From: UBA1351 sp963677885
GTDB taxonomy: Bacteria > Bacillota > Clostridia > Lachnospirales > Vallitaleaceae
NCBI GenBank assembly: GCA_963677885.1
Contig: OY782500.1
Coordinates: 62,001-126,000 of the forward strand
DNA length: 64,000 nucleotides
Reading direction: 5' to 3'
Under the pieces are notes generated by a model, which was given only the letters and a program-made list of their open reading frames with translations, made no database searches and was not told the DNA's origin. Shown here piece by piece: positions 44,007 through 53,313 of the stretch. A program made the position numbers and the translations under genes. How positions within the stretch are numbered: position 1 is the first letter of the stretch; each line of letters starts with the position of its first letter.

Positions 44007-44753
44007 CTATAGCATATCATCAGTGATATTGCAAGTATTTTTGAGATAATTTTTATCATCATCACTTAGGGAAGCCTTCTTTAGCAAGTCTGGCCTTTTC
44101 AGGGCTGTCCGCTTCAAGGATTCCAAGTGTCTGTACTCTTCAATTTTGCTGTGATTACCTGACAAAAGAACATCCGGTACCTTCTTACCCTCATATTCAT
44201 ATGGTCTGGTATACTGTGGATATTCCAATAAATGATTATCAAAAGACTCAACATCCATAGAGACCGAATTACTAAGAACGCCGTCCACATGTCTGCTGAC
44301 AGCATCTATAACCACCATGGCAGCCAGCTCACCACCTGTTAAGACATAATCTCCAATCGACAGTTCTTCTGTGACGATGTTTTCAATAATCCGTTCATCA
44401 ATACCTTCATAGTGACCACAAATAAACATGAGTTCATCTTCACCGGCCAGCTCTTCTACAATATCCTGGGTCAGGGTTCTCCCCTGGGGTGAAAGATAGA
44501 TGACTCTTTTTTTCTTGGGATAGGCTTCCATAACATGCCTATAAGCCCTGTCAATAGGTCCCGCTTGCATAACCATGCCTGCGCCGCCGCCATAAGGATA
44601 GTCATCCACTGTCATATGCTTGTTACCGGCAAAGTCTCTGATATTAATCAGATTCAATTGTATTAAATCCTTTTCCCTGGCTTTTTTTAAGATGGATGAG
44701 TTTAAGCCCTCATCTATATGGTCAGGAAAAAGTGTCAGAACATGAAATTTCAT
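44007..44753 (-). CDS. trmD: tRNA (guanine-N1-)-methyltransferase TrmD
   Basis: SPOUT-fold methyltransferase of 248 residues making m1G37 in tRNA, which prevents frameshifts. Diagnostic motifs are VDDYPYGGGAGMVMQ, ICGHYEGIDERI and IGDYVLTGGELAAMV (the SAM-binding knot). The ATG follows the rimM stop directly (TAGATG), so the two are coupled, as usual. Confidence 0.97.
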   Translation of the reverse strand: MKFHVLTLFPDHIDEGLNSSILKKAREKDLIQLNLINIRDFAGNKHMTVDDYPYGGGAGMVMQAGPIDRAYRHVMEAYPKKKRVIYLSPQGRTLTQDIVEELAGEDELMFICGHYEGIDERIIENIVTEELSIGDYVLTGGELAAMVVIDAVSRHVDGVLSNSVSMDVESFDNHLLEYPQYTRPYEYEGKKVPDVLLSGNHSKIEEYRHLESLKRTALKRPDLLKKASLSDDDKNYLKNTCNITDDML

Positions 44754-45263
44754 CTATAAACCTTTCAAACCTTCTATCAGCTTAACCACCAAATAGCCTT
44801 CTTCCACATGTACTTCAGGAACGAAAGACATAGTTGCCGGAACCATAAGACCGTTTTTGGAACCGTCATCAATGACATAGACATCATGAGCTCCTGTTTG
44901 AAGGACATTGGTCAGTTTACCAAGAACACTTCCGTCCTCTTCTCTGGCCTCAAGACCGATCAATTGAAAAATAAAATGCTCATTGTCTTCAAGGGGCACA
45001 GCATCTTCCATAGATACGACCAAGGCATCATTTTTATAAGATAAGGCCTGGTCCATATCCTTGATTTCTTCTGTTGTCAGTATGACCATGTTTTTATGAA
45101 AGCGAACACCTTTAATGGTTAGGGTCTCTCTTTTACCTTTGTGCTCAACAAATACCGATTTCAAGCCTTTAAACCGGTTAATGTCATCTGTCGTTGGATA
45201 GATCTTAATATCGCCTTTAACCCCATGGGTGTTGGCCACTTTGCCTATTGTAATATATTCCAT
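44754..45263 (-). CDS. rimM: 16S rRNA processing protein RimM
   Basis: Protein of 169 residues that binds S19 and assists 30S head maturation. The N-terminal RimM domain opens ITIGKVANTHGVKGDIKI, and the C-terminal PRC barrel (about 95-169) has IGLEAREEDGSVLGKL and MVPATMSFVPEV. A strong terminator-like hairpin stands between it and khpA, so expression of rimM-trmD may be set by read-through or an unseen promoter. Confidence 0.96.
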   Translation of the reverse strand: MEYITIGKVANTHGVKGDIKIYPTTDDINRFKGLKSVFVEHKGKRETLTIKGVRFHKNMVILTTEEIKDMDQALSYKNDALVVSMEDAVPLEDNEHFIFQLIGLEAREEDGSVLGKLTNVLQTGAHDVYVIDDGSKNGLMVPATMSFVPEVHVEEGYLVVKLIEGLKGL

Positions 45264-45286
45264 TTCCTTTTACCTCCAAGGTTAGC

Positions 45287-45324
45287 AGAAAAAAATAGTT
45301 AGAACTTAATGTCCTAACTATTTT
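45287..45324 (-). terminator. terminator/attenuator between khpA and rimM
   Basis: Minus-strand hairpin of 14 bp (one G-U pair; arms 45292-45305 and 45311-45324, loop ATTAA on minus) ending in a continuous T-run. It lies 16 nt after khpA, inside what is normally one operon. Confidence 0.8.
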
Positions 45325-45339
45325 AGTAAACCCATTTGA

Positions 45340-45567
45340 TTACAGGATTTCAACAACAACCTTTTTGTCACTGTTGGTAGCAGCAGCTTTTACCACTGTA
45401 CGGATAGCTTTTGCAATACGGCCCTGTTTTCCAATGACTTTGCCCATATCTTCTGGGGCAACTTTAAGTTCAAGTACTGTTGAACGTTCGCCTTCAACTG
45501 TTTTAACTTCTACAGCATCAGGATTATCAACAAGTGCTTTAGCGATAACTTCTACTAATTCTCTCAT
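45340..45567 (-). CDS. khpA: KH domain RNA-binding protein KhpA (YlqC)
   Basis: Small RNA-binding protein of 75 residues that is a single KH domain with the GxxG loop in VIGKQGRIAKAIR. In Firmicutes KhpA pairs with KhpB (Jag) and affects cell elongation and RNA binding. Placement between rpsP and rimM is the conserved one. RBS GGGAGG. Confidence 0.94.
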   Translation of the reverse strand: MRELVEVIAKALVDNPDAVEVKTVEGERSTVLELKVAPEDMGKVIGKQGRIAKAIRTVVKAAATNSDKKVVVEIL

Positions 45568-45595
45568 CTTGTTTCCTCCCTAGCTAAAAAATCAA

Positions 45596-45841
45596 TTATT
45601 CAGTTACGCCTGCAATCTTAAGAAGTTTTTTTACTGTATCGGATGGTTGTGCACCTGTGCTTAACCACTTCTTAGCGATTTCCTCGTCAACTTTTACTAC
45701 CGCTGGCTCTTTAGTAGGATCATAATATCCAACTTGCTCGATAAAACGACCATCTCTTGGTGATCTTGAGTCTGCTACTACGATTCTGTAAAAAGGAGCT
45801 TTCTTAGCGCCCATTCTTTTTAATCTCATTCTTACTGCCAT
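45596..45841 (-). CDS. rpsP: 30S ribosomal protein S16
   Basis: Ribosomal protein of 81 residues important in early 30S assembly. It opens MAVRMRLKRMGAKKAPFYRI and contains VADSRSPRDGRFIEQVGYYDP, the signature of S16. The ATG at 45841 is chosen with GGAGG upstream; an in-frame TTG further up overlaps that site. A 150-bp spacer with phased repeats separates it from ffh. Confidence 0.97.
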   Translation of the reverse strand: MAVRMRLKRMGAKKAPFYRIVVADSRSPRDGRFIEQVGYYDPTKEPAVVKVDEEIAKKWLSTGAQPSDTVKKLLKIAGVTE

Positions 45842-45917
45842 GTCTGACACCTCCAAAAATATATGTTTGATTCATTACCTTGTGTTATGCTTAAACCGTT
45901 TGGTCTATCATCACTCT

Positions 45918-45976
45918 ATATCATACGCCTTGCGTAGAATATCATATTATCAGTTCGGACTTCCTGTAGATATCAT
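45918..45976. repeat. three phased TATGATAT-like direct repeats in the ffh-rpsP spacer
   Basis: On minus the heptamer ATGATAT occurs at 45918-45924, 45939-45945 and 45970-45976, spaced 21 and 31 bp, close to two and three helical turns. The rest of the 45857-46007 spacer shows no gene and no clear terminator. Confidence 0.55.
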
Positions 45977-46007
45977 ATCTTCATAACATCGAGTCCTTAC
46001 TTAAAAC

Positions 46008-47345
46008 TTAGAAAGGAAGGTTAAACATACCCTTCTTGCCTCGCTTGCCCTTCATCATACCACTCATCTGTTTCATCATCTTCTTGGATTGATAAAACTG
46101 TTTGATAAAGCGGTTGACAGTACCGATATCATTACCGGAACCAGCAGCAATACGCTTCTTTCTGCTTGGGTTAATCACATCAGGATTGGCCCGTTCTTCT
46201 TTGGTCATGGACAAAATCATAGCTTCCATCTTAGCCATTTCCTTATCATCAACCTGAACATTTTTCATTTGATTACCCATACCGGGTATCATACCTAAAA
46301 GATCTTGTATGGATCCCATACTCTTCAGTTGCTGCATCTGATCCAAAAAGTCGTCAAAGGTAAATTCTGCCTTACGAATCTTGCGTTCCATTTCCTTGGC
46401 TTTGGCTTCATCAATGTTCTCGCTGGCCTTTTCAATAAGGGTCAGCACGTCGCCCATACCAAGTATTCTGGATGCCATTCGATCGGCATGGAAAATTTCC
46501 ACATCGGTCAGTTTCTCACCAACACAGGCGAACTTAATGGGTTTTCCGGTTACTGCCTTTACAGAAAGAGCAGCACCACCACGGGTATCACCATCTAATT
46601 TTGTCAGAATAACTCCGTCCAGTTCCAATTGTTCGTTAAAACTTTCGGCAACATTAACAGCATCCTGACCGGTCATGGAATCCACAACCAGGAGTATTTG
46701 GAAAGGATTTACTTCTTCTTTGATTTCAACAAGCTCATCCATCATACCTTCATCAATATGCAAGCGGCCGGCTGTATCGATAATAATAACATCATTACCC
46801 ATCTTCTTGCCATGTTCAATAGACGCTTTAGCAATATCCAAAGGCTTATTGGCGGTTCCCATCTCAAAAACAGGAATATCCAGTTGGCCACCAACGACCT
46901 GCAATTGCTTTACTGCTGCGGGACGGTAAACGTCACAGGCCACCAGCAAAGGCTTTTTGCCCTTCTTCTTAAGAAGTCCGGCAATTTTGGCTGAGGATGT
47001 GGTTTTACCTGCACCCTGGAGACCTACCATCATATAAATCGTAGGAGGTTGACTGGAAAATTCCAATTCCTGTTTCTCATCAGCCATGAGTTTAATCATT
47101 TCTTCGTTAACTATCTTAATAACCTGTTGTCCAGGTGTTAAAGATTCCATTACTTCTACGCCAACAGCTCTTTCTCTAATAGAAGCTACAAACTGCTTTA
47201 CGACTTTGAAGTTAACATCAGCCTCAAGGAGAGCCATTTTAACTTCACGCATTGCTGCCTTAACATCAGCTTCACTCAGTTTACCTTTTTTGCGAAGGCC
47301 ACTGAAGATATTCTGAAAACGATCAGACAAACTTTCAAATGCCAT
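46008..47345 (-). CDS. ffh: signal recognition particle protein Ffh
   Basis: SRP GTPase of 445 residues that, with 4.5S/scRNA, takes nascent membrane proteins to FtsY. It has an N-terminal four-helix bundle (about 1-85). The G domain has G1 GLQGAGKTTSSAK, DTAGR and TKLDGDTRGGA. The methionine-rich M domain (about 300-445) has KRIAAGSG and many Met for the signal groove. It follows ylxM by 38 nt. Confidence 0.97.
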   Translation of the reverse strand: MAFESLSDRFQNIFSGLRKKGKLSEADVKAAMREVKMALLEADVNFKVVKQFVASIRERAVGVEVMESLTPGQQVIKIVNEEMIKLMADEKQELEFSSQPPTIYMMVGLQGAGKTTSSAKIAGLLKKKGKKPLLVACDVYRPAAVKQLQVVGGQLDIPVFEMGTANKPLDIAKASIEHGKKMGNDVIIIDTAGRLHIDEGMMDELVEIKEEVNPFQILLVVDSMTGQDAVNVAESFNEQLELDGVILTKLDGDTRGGAALSVKAVTGKPIKFACVGEKLTDVEIFHADRMASRILGMGDVLTLIEKASENIDEAKAKEMERKIRKAEFTFDDFLDQMQQLKSMGSIQDLLGMIPGMGNQMKNVQVDDKEMAKMEAMILSMTKEERANPDVINPSRKKRIAAGSGNDIGTVNRFIKQFYQSKKMMKQMSGMMKGKRGKKGMFNLPF

Positions 47346-47383
47346 ACTGCACCAGCTTTCTGTCTTATCTGAAATATAAGACC

Positions 47384-47716
47384 TTACATCTTGTCAATTA
47401 ATTCTGTAATGGTTTTGCGAATGTCTTCTACGACCCTGTGATCATCTCTTTCGGTCATAGCTAGTACCTGAAGCAAAACCTTCTTGTTGTCTTGATATCT
47501 TTCAATCAATTTCAATCTATTTTCGTAATTGGATAAAGCCTTTTCACTTCGCTTTAAATTATCATGAACAGCAGGTCTGGAAATTCCCAGTTCCTCGCTG
47601 ATTTCCCCAAAAGAAAGGTCATTAAGATAATAGTCTTCATAGATTTCCTTCTGGCGTTCGGTGAGCATCTCACCATAAAAATCGTAGAGCAAAGTCTTAT
47701 TGGCTAAATCATCCAT
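47384..47716 (-). CDS. ylxM: YlxM family DNA-binding protein
   Basis: Protein of 110 residues with a sigma-like helix-turn-helix (LTERQKEIYEDYYLNDLSFGEI then ISRPAVHDNLKRSEKAL, two adjacent blocks). YlxM is nearly always beside ffh and is reported to stimulate SRP GTPase action in streptococci and act as a modulator. It is the first gene after a consensus promoter and likely drives ylxM-ffh-rpsP-khpA. Confidence 0.93.
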   Translation of the reverse strand: MDDLANKTLLYDFYGEMLTERQKEIYEDYYLNDLSFGEISEELGISRPAVHDNLKRSEKALSNYENRLKLIERYQDNKKVLLQVLAMTERDDHRVVEDIRKTITELIDKM

Positions 47717-47762
47717 CTATCTACCTCTATAACTGTTAAGTAAAAACACTTTACAGTCTGCA

Positions 47763-47791
47763 ATTATACATAAGACTTAGGTCCTTGTCAA
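47763..47791 (-). promoter_or_regulatory. consensus sigma-A promoter for ylxM-ffh
   Basis: Minus strand TTGACA at 47786-47791, exactly 17 bp, TATAAT at 47763-47768. Both hexamers are perfect. It lies between the ftsY stop and the ylxM start. Confidence 0.9.
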
Positions 47792-47802
47792 GGTTTTTTT
47801 AT

Positions 47803-48768
47803 TTAATCATTAAAAAGGGCATCCACAAAGTCATTGGAGTCAAAAGGACGCATATCGTCAATACCTTCTCCGACACCAATATATTTAACGGATAGATTCA
47901 ATTCAGATTGAATAGCAATGGCAATACCACCTTTAGCCGTACCATCAAGTTTGGTTAAGACAACACCGGTAATATCTGCCGTTTCCTTGAAAAGTTTGGC
48001 CTGTTGCACAGCATTTTGACCTGTGGTGGCATCAAGTACCAAAAGGACTTCCTTATGGGCATTCGGGTATTCACGTTCAATGATCCGGTATATTTTGTTT
48101 AGTTCATCCATTAAATTCTTCTTATTATGAAGACGGCCGGCGGTATCACAGATCAGAATGTCAACATCTTTGGCTTTGGCTGACTGAACCGCATCATATA
48201 CCACTGCACCTGGGTCTGAATTCTCCCCTTGAGCGATGAGGGGAACTCCTGACCGGTTTGCCCATTCCTTAAGCTGGTCAATAGCCGCTGCACGAAAGGT
48301 ATCTGCTGCTGCCAACATAACTTTTTTGCCTGCTGATTTATATTGATTGCTCAATTTACCAATCGTTGTTGTTTTACCAACTCCATTGACACCAATAATA
48401 AGTAGGACCGTTTTTTTATCTACAAAATCATAGGCATCATCATTGACAAACATAAGGGATTTGAGTTCTTCCTTGAGAAGATCTCTAACCTCTTCTGTAG
48501 TCGTTAGTTTGTGGTCTTTCACCTTGATTCTCAAATCTTCTATAACCTTCATAGCTGTATTAACACCAAGGTCAGCCATAATCAAGGCTTCTTCCAATTC
48601 CTCATAAAACTCTTCATCAATAGAAGTAAAGCTTTTAAGTACGTTTTCCACTCCACCAATCAGATTATCTCTGGTTTTGGATAATCCACCAACCAACTTG
48701 GAAAAAAAGCCTTTTTTCTTGGGTTGTTGATCCTGGGTTTCTACATTCATATCATTGAATTCATTCAT
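47803..48768 (-). CDS. ftsY: signal recognition particle receptor FtsY
   Basis: SRP receptor GTPase of 321 residues at the membrane. A short charged A-region of about 45 residues precedes the NG domain. G1 is IGVNGVGKTTTIGKL; then DTAGRLHNKKNLM, TKLDGTAKGG and a GVGEGIDDMRPF C-terminus. The A domain is shorter than that of E. coli, as is typical for Firmicutes. It lies between smc and ylxM. Confidence 0.97.
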   Translation of the reverse strand: MNEFNDMNVETQDQQPKKKGFFSKLVGGLSKTRDNLIGGVENVLKSFTSIDEEFYEELEEALIMADLGVNTAMKVIEDLRIKVKDHKLTTTEEVRDLLKEELKSLMFVNDDAYDFVDKKTVLLIIGVNGVGKTTTIGKLSNQYKSAGKKVMLAAADTFRAAAIDQLKEWANRSGVPLIAQGENSDPGAVVYDAVQSAKAKDVDILICDTAGRLHNKKNLMDELNKIYRIIEREYPNAHKEVLLVLDATTGQNAVQQAKLFKETADITGVVLTKLDGTAKGGIAIAIQSELNLSVKYIGVGEGIDDMRPFDSNDFVDALFND

Positions 48769-48881
48769 TGTTTATTCCTCTGTTTTATTCATTATAGTCA
48801 TATTTATTTACAGTCATCTTGTTTTTACAGGGTTCCCCTTCATATTCACCCAATTCATTAACCAATATAAGGCTAAGCATA

Positions 48882-51800
48882 TTAACTGGCAGGCTGTCCC
48901 AACTGGTCCTGAATCAACTTAACACTAACCTGAGTCGACACACCTTTTTCCTGCATGGTAATACCATATAAGGCGTCGGCTGCTTCCATGGTACCCTTTC
49001 TATGGGTAATAACAATAAACTGGGTCTGATCAGTCAGTTTGTTTAAGTATTCGGCAAACCTGTCAACATTGGCATCATCAAGGGCTGCCTCAATCTCATC
49101 CAACACAACGAATGGTGATGGACGAAGTGATTGAATGGCAAAGAGAAGCGCAATAGCGGTAAAAGCTCTCTCCCCACCGGACAGAAGCATCATATTCTGA
49201 AGTTTCTTGCCTGGTGGCTGGGCAACAATGGTAATACCGGATTCAAGAACATTGTCAGTATCCGTCAATTCAAGGAGCCCTTTTCCACCACCAAAAAGTT
49301 CTTTAAAAACTTTGGAGAAGGTTATGCGGATCAATTCAAACTTTTCTCTGAACTGTTCTGTCATCTGCTTATCCAGCTCAGTGATAATATCCAAAAGCTT
49401 TTGCTTGGCGGCTTCAAGGTCATCTCTTTGTTCAGTCAGGAAGGTATAACGTTCTTTTACCTGTCTGAACTCTTCGATGGCATGCACATTAACATCTCCC
49501 AATTGTTTCATTTCACTTTTTAATCTTGTGACCTTTTGTTTAATGGCCGGTTCAGTTAAATCGATGTCTGTCTTGAATTCCTGTGCTGATGTATAAGTCA
49601 GTTCATATTCATCCCACATATAGTTAATCTGGTTTTCCTTTTGAATTTCCAGTTTCTCGACAGAGCCGGTAATCCGAATCAATTCTTTTTCAAGAGCATT
49701 GGCTTCTTCCTGGGCAAAATCCTTTTTGGAATCCAATTGACCTTTGGACACCTGTATATCCTGTCTCTTGTAACGAAGGTCATTCAGTTCTTCATTAAGG
49801 TCATTCAGTTTTTCTTTAGCCTTAACCTGTTCTTCCTTATTACTGGTAAGCAAGTGACGCTCTTTAAGTATAAGAAGTTCCGTTTGGTTGATTTCCTCAC
49901 GAATACCTGAAATAGAATCCGTCTTAGACTGGAGAGATTCACTAAGACGTAAAATATTCTCATCCATATGCTCTGCTGACTGCATCAGAGAAGAGAGTTC
50001 CATCTTGTCTGATGTAATTTCTTCCAGGACTATATCCTTATCTTCTTTAAGAACCTGAATATACTCGCCAATTTCCTTAACTTTCTCTTCAGCATCTGTA
50101 TGGTCAGTCTCAGTTGAGTCCAGGTTATGCTTAAGCTGTGTCATGGTATCTGACAGATCATTATTGGTACTTTCAAGTTGATTGAATTCAGCTTCTATAT
50201 TCAGCAGTTCCTGCTTAAACTTGGAAAGCTCTGACATATTGGCATTCAAAAGGGTTGTCACCGTATGCAGTTCGATGTTGATATCCTGTTCCTTAACTCG
50301 AATACTTTCAATTTCTTCTTTTAAGGCTAAAACGGTCTCATCGGTTTCAGATACTTTCTTAGCCAGAACATCTACAATTTCTGAACCTTTATCAATGGTC
50401 ACCTCAAGGGACTCAATTTCATTCTTCCTTGATAAGAGCTGTCCCTTCTCTTTTTTGAAGGCACCACCACTCATGGCTCCACCTGGACTGATGACATCAC
50501 CATCCAAGGTAATAATCCGGTAGCGCTGACCATTAAGTTTAGCCAGTCGAATACCGTGATTCAAATCTTCAACAATTAAAATCCGACCAAGAAGCTGTCT
50601 AATTATAGGCTTGAATTTCTCATCACAATCAATAAGTTCACTGGCTACACCTATATAACCGTCAGACTCATTTATACCTGTTATAGCACTTCCCTTAACG
50701 GTAGTCATAGGTAAGAAAGTCCCACGCCCAAACTTGTTTTTCTTTAGGTAATCAATAAAGTATTTGGCTTTTCCTTCATCAGTGGTAACAATATTCTGAA
50801 GATTGGAACCTAAAGCGATTTCGATTGCCTTTTCAAATTTTTCTTCAACAGAAATAAGCTCAGCAATAACCCCAAGAGCTCCAGGATCTTTCAGCTCCAT
50901 AATCTTCTTAACACTGAAAAAATACCCTTCATATTGATCTTCCATATCCTTGAGAGCTTCAAGTCTTGACCTGTCTTTATTCACTTGATGGCGTTTTTGA
51001 TTTAATTCTTCTTTATCTTTTGCTTGATTTTCTTCTAATCCGTTAATGGTCTTACGGATTTTCATTTTTTCATCAAGAAGCTCTTTCTGTTTAAGTTCAA
51101 AAGCTTCTACCTGATCCTTATTCCCTTCAATCTCTTTCTCTAGATCACTGTTGGTTTTCTTTAGAATTGTCGATCTGGATTTCAGGTGGTCGATACGATG
51201 GGAGTTATTTTCAAGGATCAATTCGTTCCTGTGAACCTGGCTCTTAATTCCCGACACTTCATTAAGTCGCTGAATCATATTAGTCTGAATTTCATCGATT
51301 TCTTTTTCTTTTTCATCGATTTCAGCCTGCATGGAATCTAGGGTTTCTTGCCGTTCTTTTATGAGGGCTTGTTTTTCTCCTACCAGCCTGGTCTGTTTAA
51401 GACGACCGTCCTTAAGGGTATTCAGCTCTTGCGTACGGTTTATTTCACTATCCTGGAGGCGTTCAATCTCTTCATCAAGTTTAGCCTTTTGGTTCTCATA
51501 ATTTTTAATTTTCTCTTCTGAAAGCGTTAGGGATGACTGGAATTTTTCAACTTCCAGGGAAGTTTCGGTAATAGCTTCCCTGTTCTTTTCCAGCTCTTCC
51601 TCAACAACATTAAAGAGTTCTTCATACTCATGGTGTTTCCTTGCCAAATCCTTATAGATCTGTTTCTTATTATTCAGATCATCAGTAGCGATGGTTTCCT
51701 TTTCTTTTAAGTCTTCCAGCTTCTTGTCAAATTCATCAATCAAACGAATAAAGGAAGTCACTTCCAGTTTCTTAAGTTCTTCACGTTTATCTAGATAAAT

Positions 51801-52439
51801 TCGGGCAGTTTCTGCCTGTTCTTCCAGGGTTTCTTTTTGACCTTCAAGCTCAGTAATAATATCCTCTACACGTTCCAGGTCCTGTTCACTTCTGGTCAAC
51901 TTCTTTATAGCTGCTTCTTTTCTTGTCTTATACTTAACAATACCGGCAGCTTCATCAAACAAGGCACGACGGTCGTCAGGCTTGGTTGATAAAATCTTGT
52001 CTACCTGGCCCTGCCCTATAATGGAATAGCCTTCCCGACCCACACCTGTATCCATAAACAACTCATGGACATCTCTCAGTCTACATGCGGTTCCATTGAT
52101 ATAGTATCCGCTCTCACCACTTCTGTAGACCCTTCTTGAAACGGTAACCTCAGAATAGTCGATCGGCATTTTTTTGTCTTGATTGTCAATGGTCAAATCC
52201 ACTTGGCAGTAACCGAGTGGTTTACGGGTTTCAGTTCCAGCGAAGATGACATCCTCCATCTTACTGCCACGTAGCTGTTTGGCGCTTTGCTCACCAAGCA
52301 CCCAACGTACTGCATCCGCAATATTACTTTTTCCACTACCGTTTGGTCCCACGATACCGGTAATTCCTTTATCGAATTTAAAAACCATCTTATTGGCAAA
52401 AGATTTAAATCCGTACAAATCAACACTTTTCAGATACAT
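48882..52439 (-). CDS. smc: chromosome segregation protein SMC
   Basis: Structural maintenance of chromosomes ATPase of 1185 residues, usual length. The N-terminal head has Walker A GPNGSGKSNIADA, two long coiled-coil arms (about 170-500 and 670-1010) meet at a hinge (about 510-650, GALGVIAELI to ISPGGAMSGG). The C-terminal head has signature LLSGGERAFTAIALL and Walker B FVVLDEIEAALD. It condenses DNA with ScpA/ScpB, which are not in the window. The start ATG has GAGG upstream; it follows rnc by 13 nt. Confidence 0.98.
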   Translation of the reverse strand: MYLKSVDLYGFKSFANKMVFKFDKGITGIVGPNGSGKSNIADAVRWVLGEQSAKQLRGSKMEDVIFAGTETRKPLGYCQVDLTIDNQDKKMPIDYSEVTVSRRVYRSGESGYYINGTACRLRDVHELFMDTGVGREGYSIIGQGQVDKILSTKPDDRRALFDEAAGIVKYKTRKEAAIKKLTRSEQDLERVEDIITELEGQKETLEEQAETARIYLDKREELKKLEVTSFIRLIDEFDKKLEDLKEKETIATDDLNNKKQIYKDLARKHHEYEELFNVVEEELEKNREAITETSLEVEKFQSSLTLSEEKIKNYENQKAKLDEEIERLQDSEINRTQELNTLKDGRLKQTRLVGEKQALIKERQETLDSMQAEIDEKEKEIDEIQTNMIQRLNEVSGIKSQVHRNELILENNSHRIDHLKSRSTILKKTNSDLEKEIEGNKDQVEAFELKQKELLDEKMKIRKTINGLEENQAKDKEELNQKRHQVNKDRSRLEALKDMEDQYEGYFFSVKKIMELKDPGALGVIAELISVEEKFEKAIEIALGSNLQNIVTTDEGKAKYFIDYLKKNKFGRGTFLPMTTVKGSAITGINESDGYIGVASELIDCDEKFKPIIRQLLGRILIVEDLNHGIRLAKLNGQRYRIITLDGDVISPGGAMSGGAFKKEKGQLLSRKNEIESLEVTIDKGSEIVDVLAKKVSETDETVLALKEEIESIRVKEQDINIELHTVTTLLNANMSELSKFKQELLNIEAEFNQLESTNNDLSDTMTQLKHNLDSTETDHTDAEEKVKEIGEYIQVLKEDKDIVLEEITSDKMELSSLMQSAEHMDENILRLSESLQSKTDSISGIREEINQTELLILKERHLLTSNKEEQVKAKEKLNDLNEELNDLRYKRQDIQVSKGQLDSKKDFAQEEANALEKELIRITGSVEKLEIQKENQINYMWDEYELTYTSAQEFKTDIDLTEPAIKQKVTRLKSEMKQLGDVNVHAIEEFRQVKERYTFLTEQRDDLEAAKQKLLDIITELDKQMTEQFREKFELIRITFSKVFKELFGGGKGLLELTDTDNVLESGITIVAQPPGKKLQNMMLLSGGERAFTAIALLFAIQSLRPSPFVVLDEIEAALDDANVDRFAEYLNKLTDQTQFIVITHRKGTMEAADALYGITMQEKGVSTQVSVKLIQDQLGQPAS

Positions 52440-52452
52440 AGTTTACCTCAAT

Positions 52453-53136
52453 CTATCTCATCTTCTTAAGAGCATCAAAAGCAGCCCTTTGTTCGGCAGA
52501 CTTCTTAGACCTGCCTTGACCTTCACCGATAATTCGTCCTTCATGGCATACATGAACAGTAAAAGACTTATTATGATCAGGTCCTGATTCTCCTATAACC
52601 TTGTATTCTATAGGTATATCAGATACTTGCTGTATATACTCCTGAAGATGGGTCTTGGAATCCACGAAACGCTTACGTTCTTCCACATCATCCAGAAGCA
52701 TGGACTCAATGAATTCACGAGCCGCGTCAATTCCTCCATCGTTATATATAGCACCAATTAGTGCTTCAACAGCATCAGACAGTACAGAATCTCTTTTGCG
52801 TCCTCCTGAAGCATCCTCACCTTTTCCAAGGAGTAGATAATCTCCAAGTCCCATTTCTCTGGCAAATTGTGCCAAGGTTGGCTCACAGACAATAGAGGCT
52901 CTGAACTTGGTCAGTTCTCCCTCCAGTAAGTTTGGATATTGTCGATATAGATAATCACTGGTCACAATCTCCAATACTGCATCTCCAAGAAACTCAAGTC
53001 GTTCATTGTTGTCAATCTTCTTAAGATTATTTTCATTGGCATATGAACTATGTGTTAAAGCTTGAATCAACAATTTCACATCCTTAAAACTATACGAAAT
53101 TACTGATTCAAACTCATGAAAATTCTGGTTCTCCAT
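52453..53136 (-). CDS. rnc: ribonuclease III
   Basis: Double-strand RNA endonuclease of 227 residues, maturing rRNA and cutting structured RNA. The RNase III signature NERLEFLGDAVLE with catalytic Glu and Asp lies near residue 43, and ALIGAIYNDGG holds further metal ligands. A C-terminal dsRNA-binding domain (about 158-227) ends with SKKSAEQRAAFDAL. The order acpP-rnc-smc is conserved. Confidence 0.97.
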   Translation of the reverse strand: MENQNFHEFESVISYSFKDVKLLIQALTHSSYANENNLKKIDNNERLEFLGDAVLEIVTSDYLYRQYPNLLEGELTKFRASIVCEPTLAQFAREMGLGDYLLLGKGEDASGGRKRDSVLSDAVEALIGAIYNDGGIDAAREFIESMLLDDVEERKRFVDSKTHLQEYIQQVSDIPIEYKVIGESGPDHNKSFTVHVCHEGRIIGEGQGRSKKSAEQRAAFDALKKMR

Positions 53137-53245
53137 AATGTTCTCCTTTTAAGATTTTCTTTTGTCACACCCATCATTTAATACTTAATATGAAATAAAA
53201 TTCAAAGTTGGACATGACAAAAAATGTGTTTTCACACGTCTCATT

Positions 53246-53254
53246 ATTATAACA
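53246..53254 (-). promoter_or_regulatory. extended -10 promoter of rnc-smc
   Basis: Minus-strand TGTTATAAT (TGnTATAAT) just after the acpP terminator and about 110 nt before rnc. A small TGTG-AAAA-CACA hairpin followed by six T (near 53220-53238) lies in the leader. Confidence 0.45.
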
Positions 53255-53265
53255 CACTTCTTATA

Positions 53266-53300
53266 ATAAAAAAAGAAAGAGCTACCTTGGCAGCTCCCTT
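53266..53300 (-). terminator. intrinsic terminator of plsX-acpP
   Basis: Minus-strand hairpin GAGCTGC/GTAGCTC (one G-U) with a CAAG loop followed by TTTCTTTTTTT, 14 nt after the acpP stop. Confidence 0.8.
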
Positions 53301-53313
53301 ACTTTTTGACCTA

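Noticed and set aside
45857..46007. SRP RNA or other ncRNA gene in the ffh-rpsP spacer
   Set aside because: No SRP Alu or GGAA-tetraloop pairing could be seen; only the phased repeats stand out.
47717..47802. Terminator after ftsY
   Set aside because: There is a T-rich stretch but no stem; the region is better explained by the ylxM promoter.
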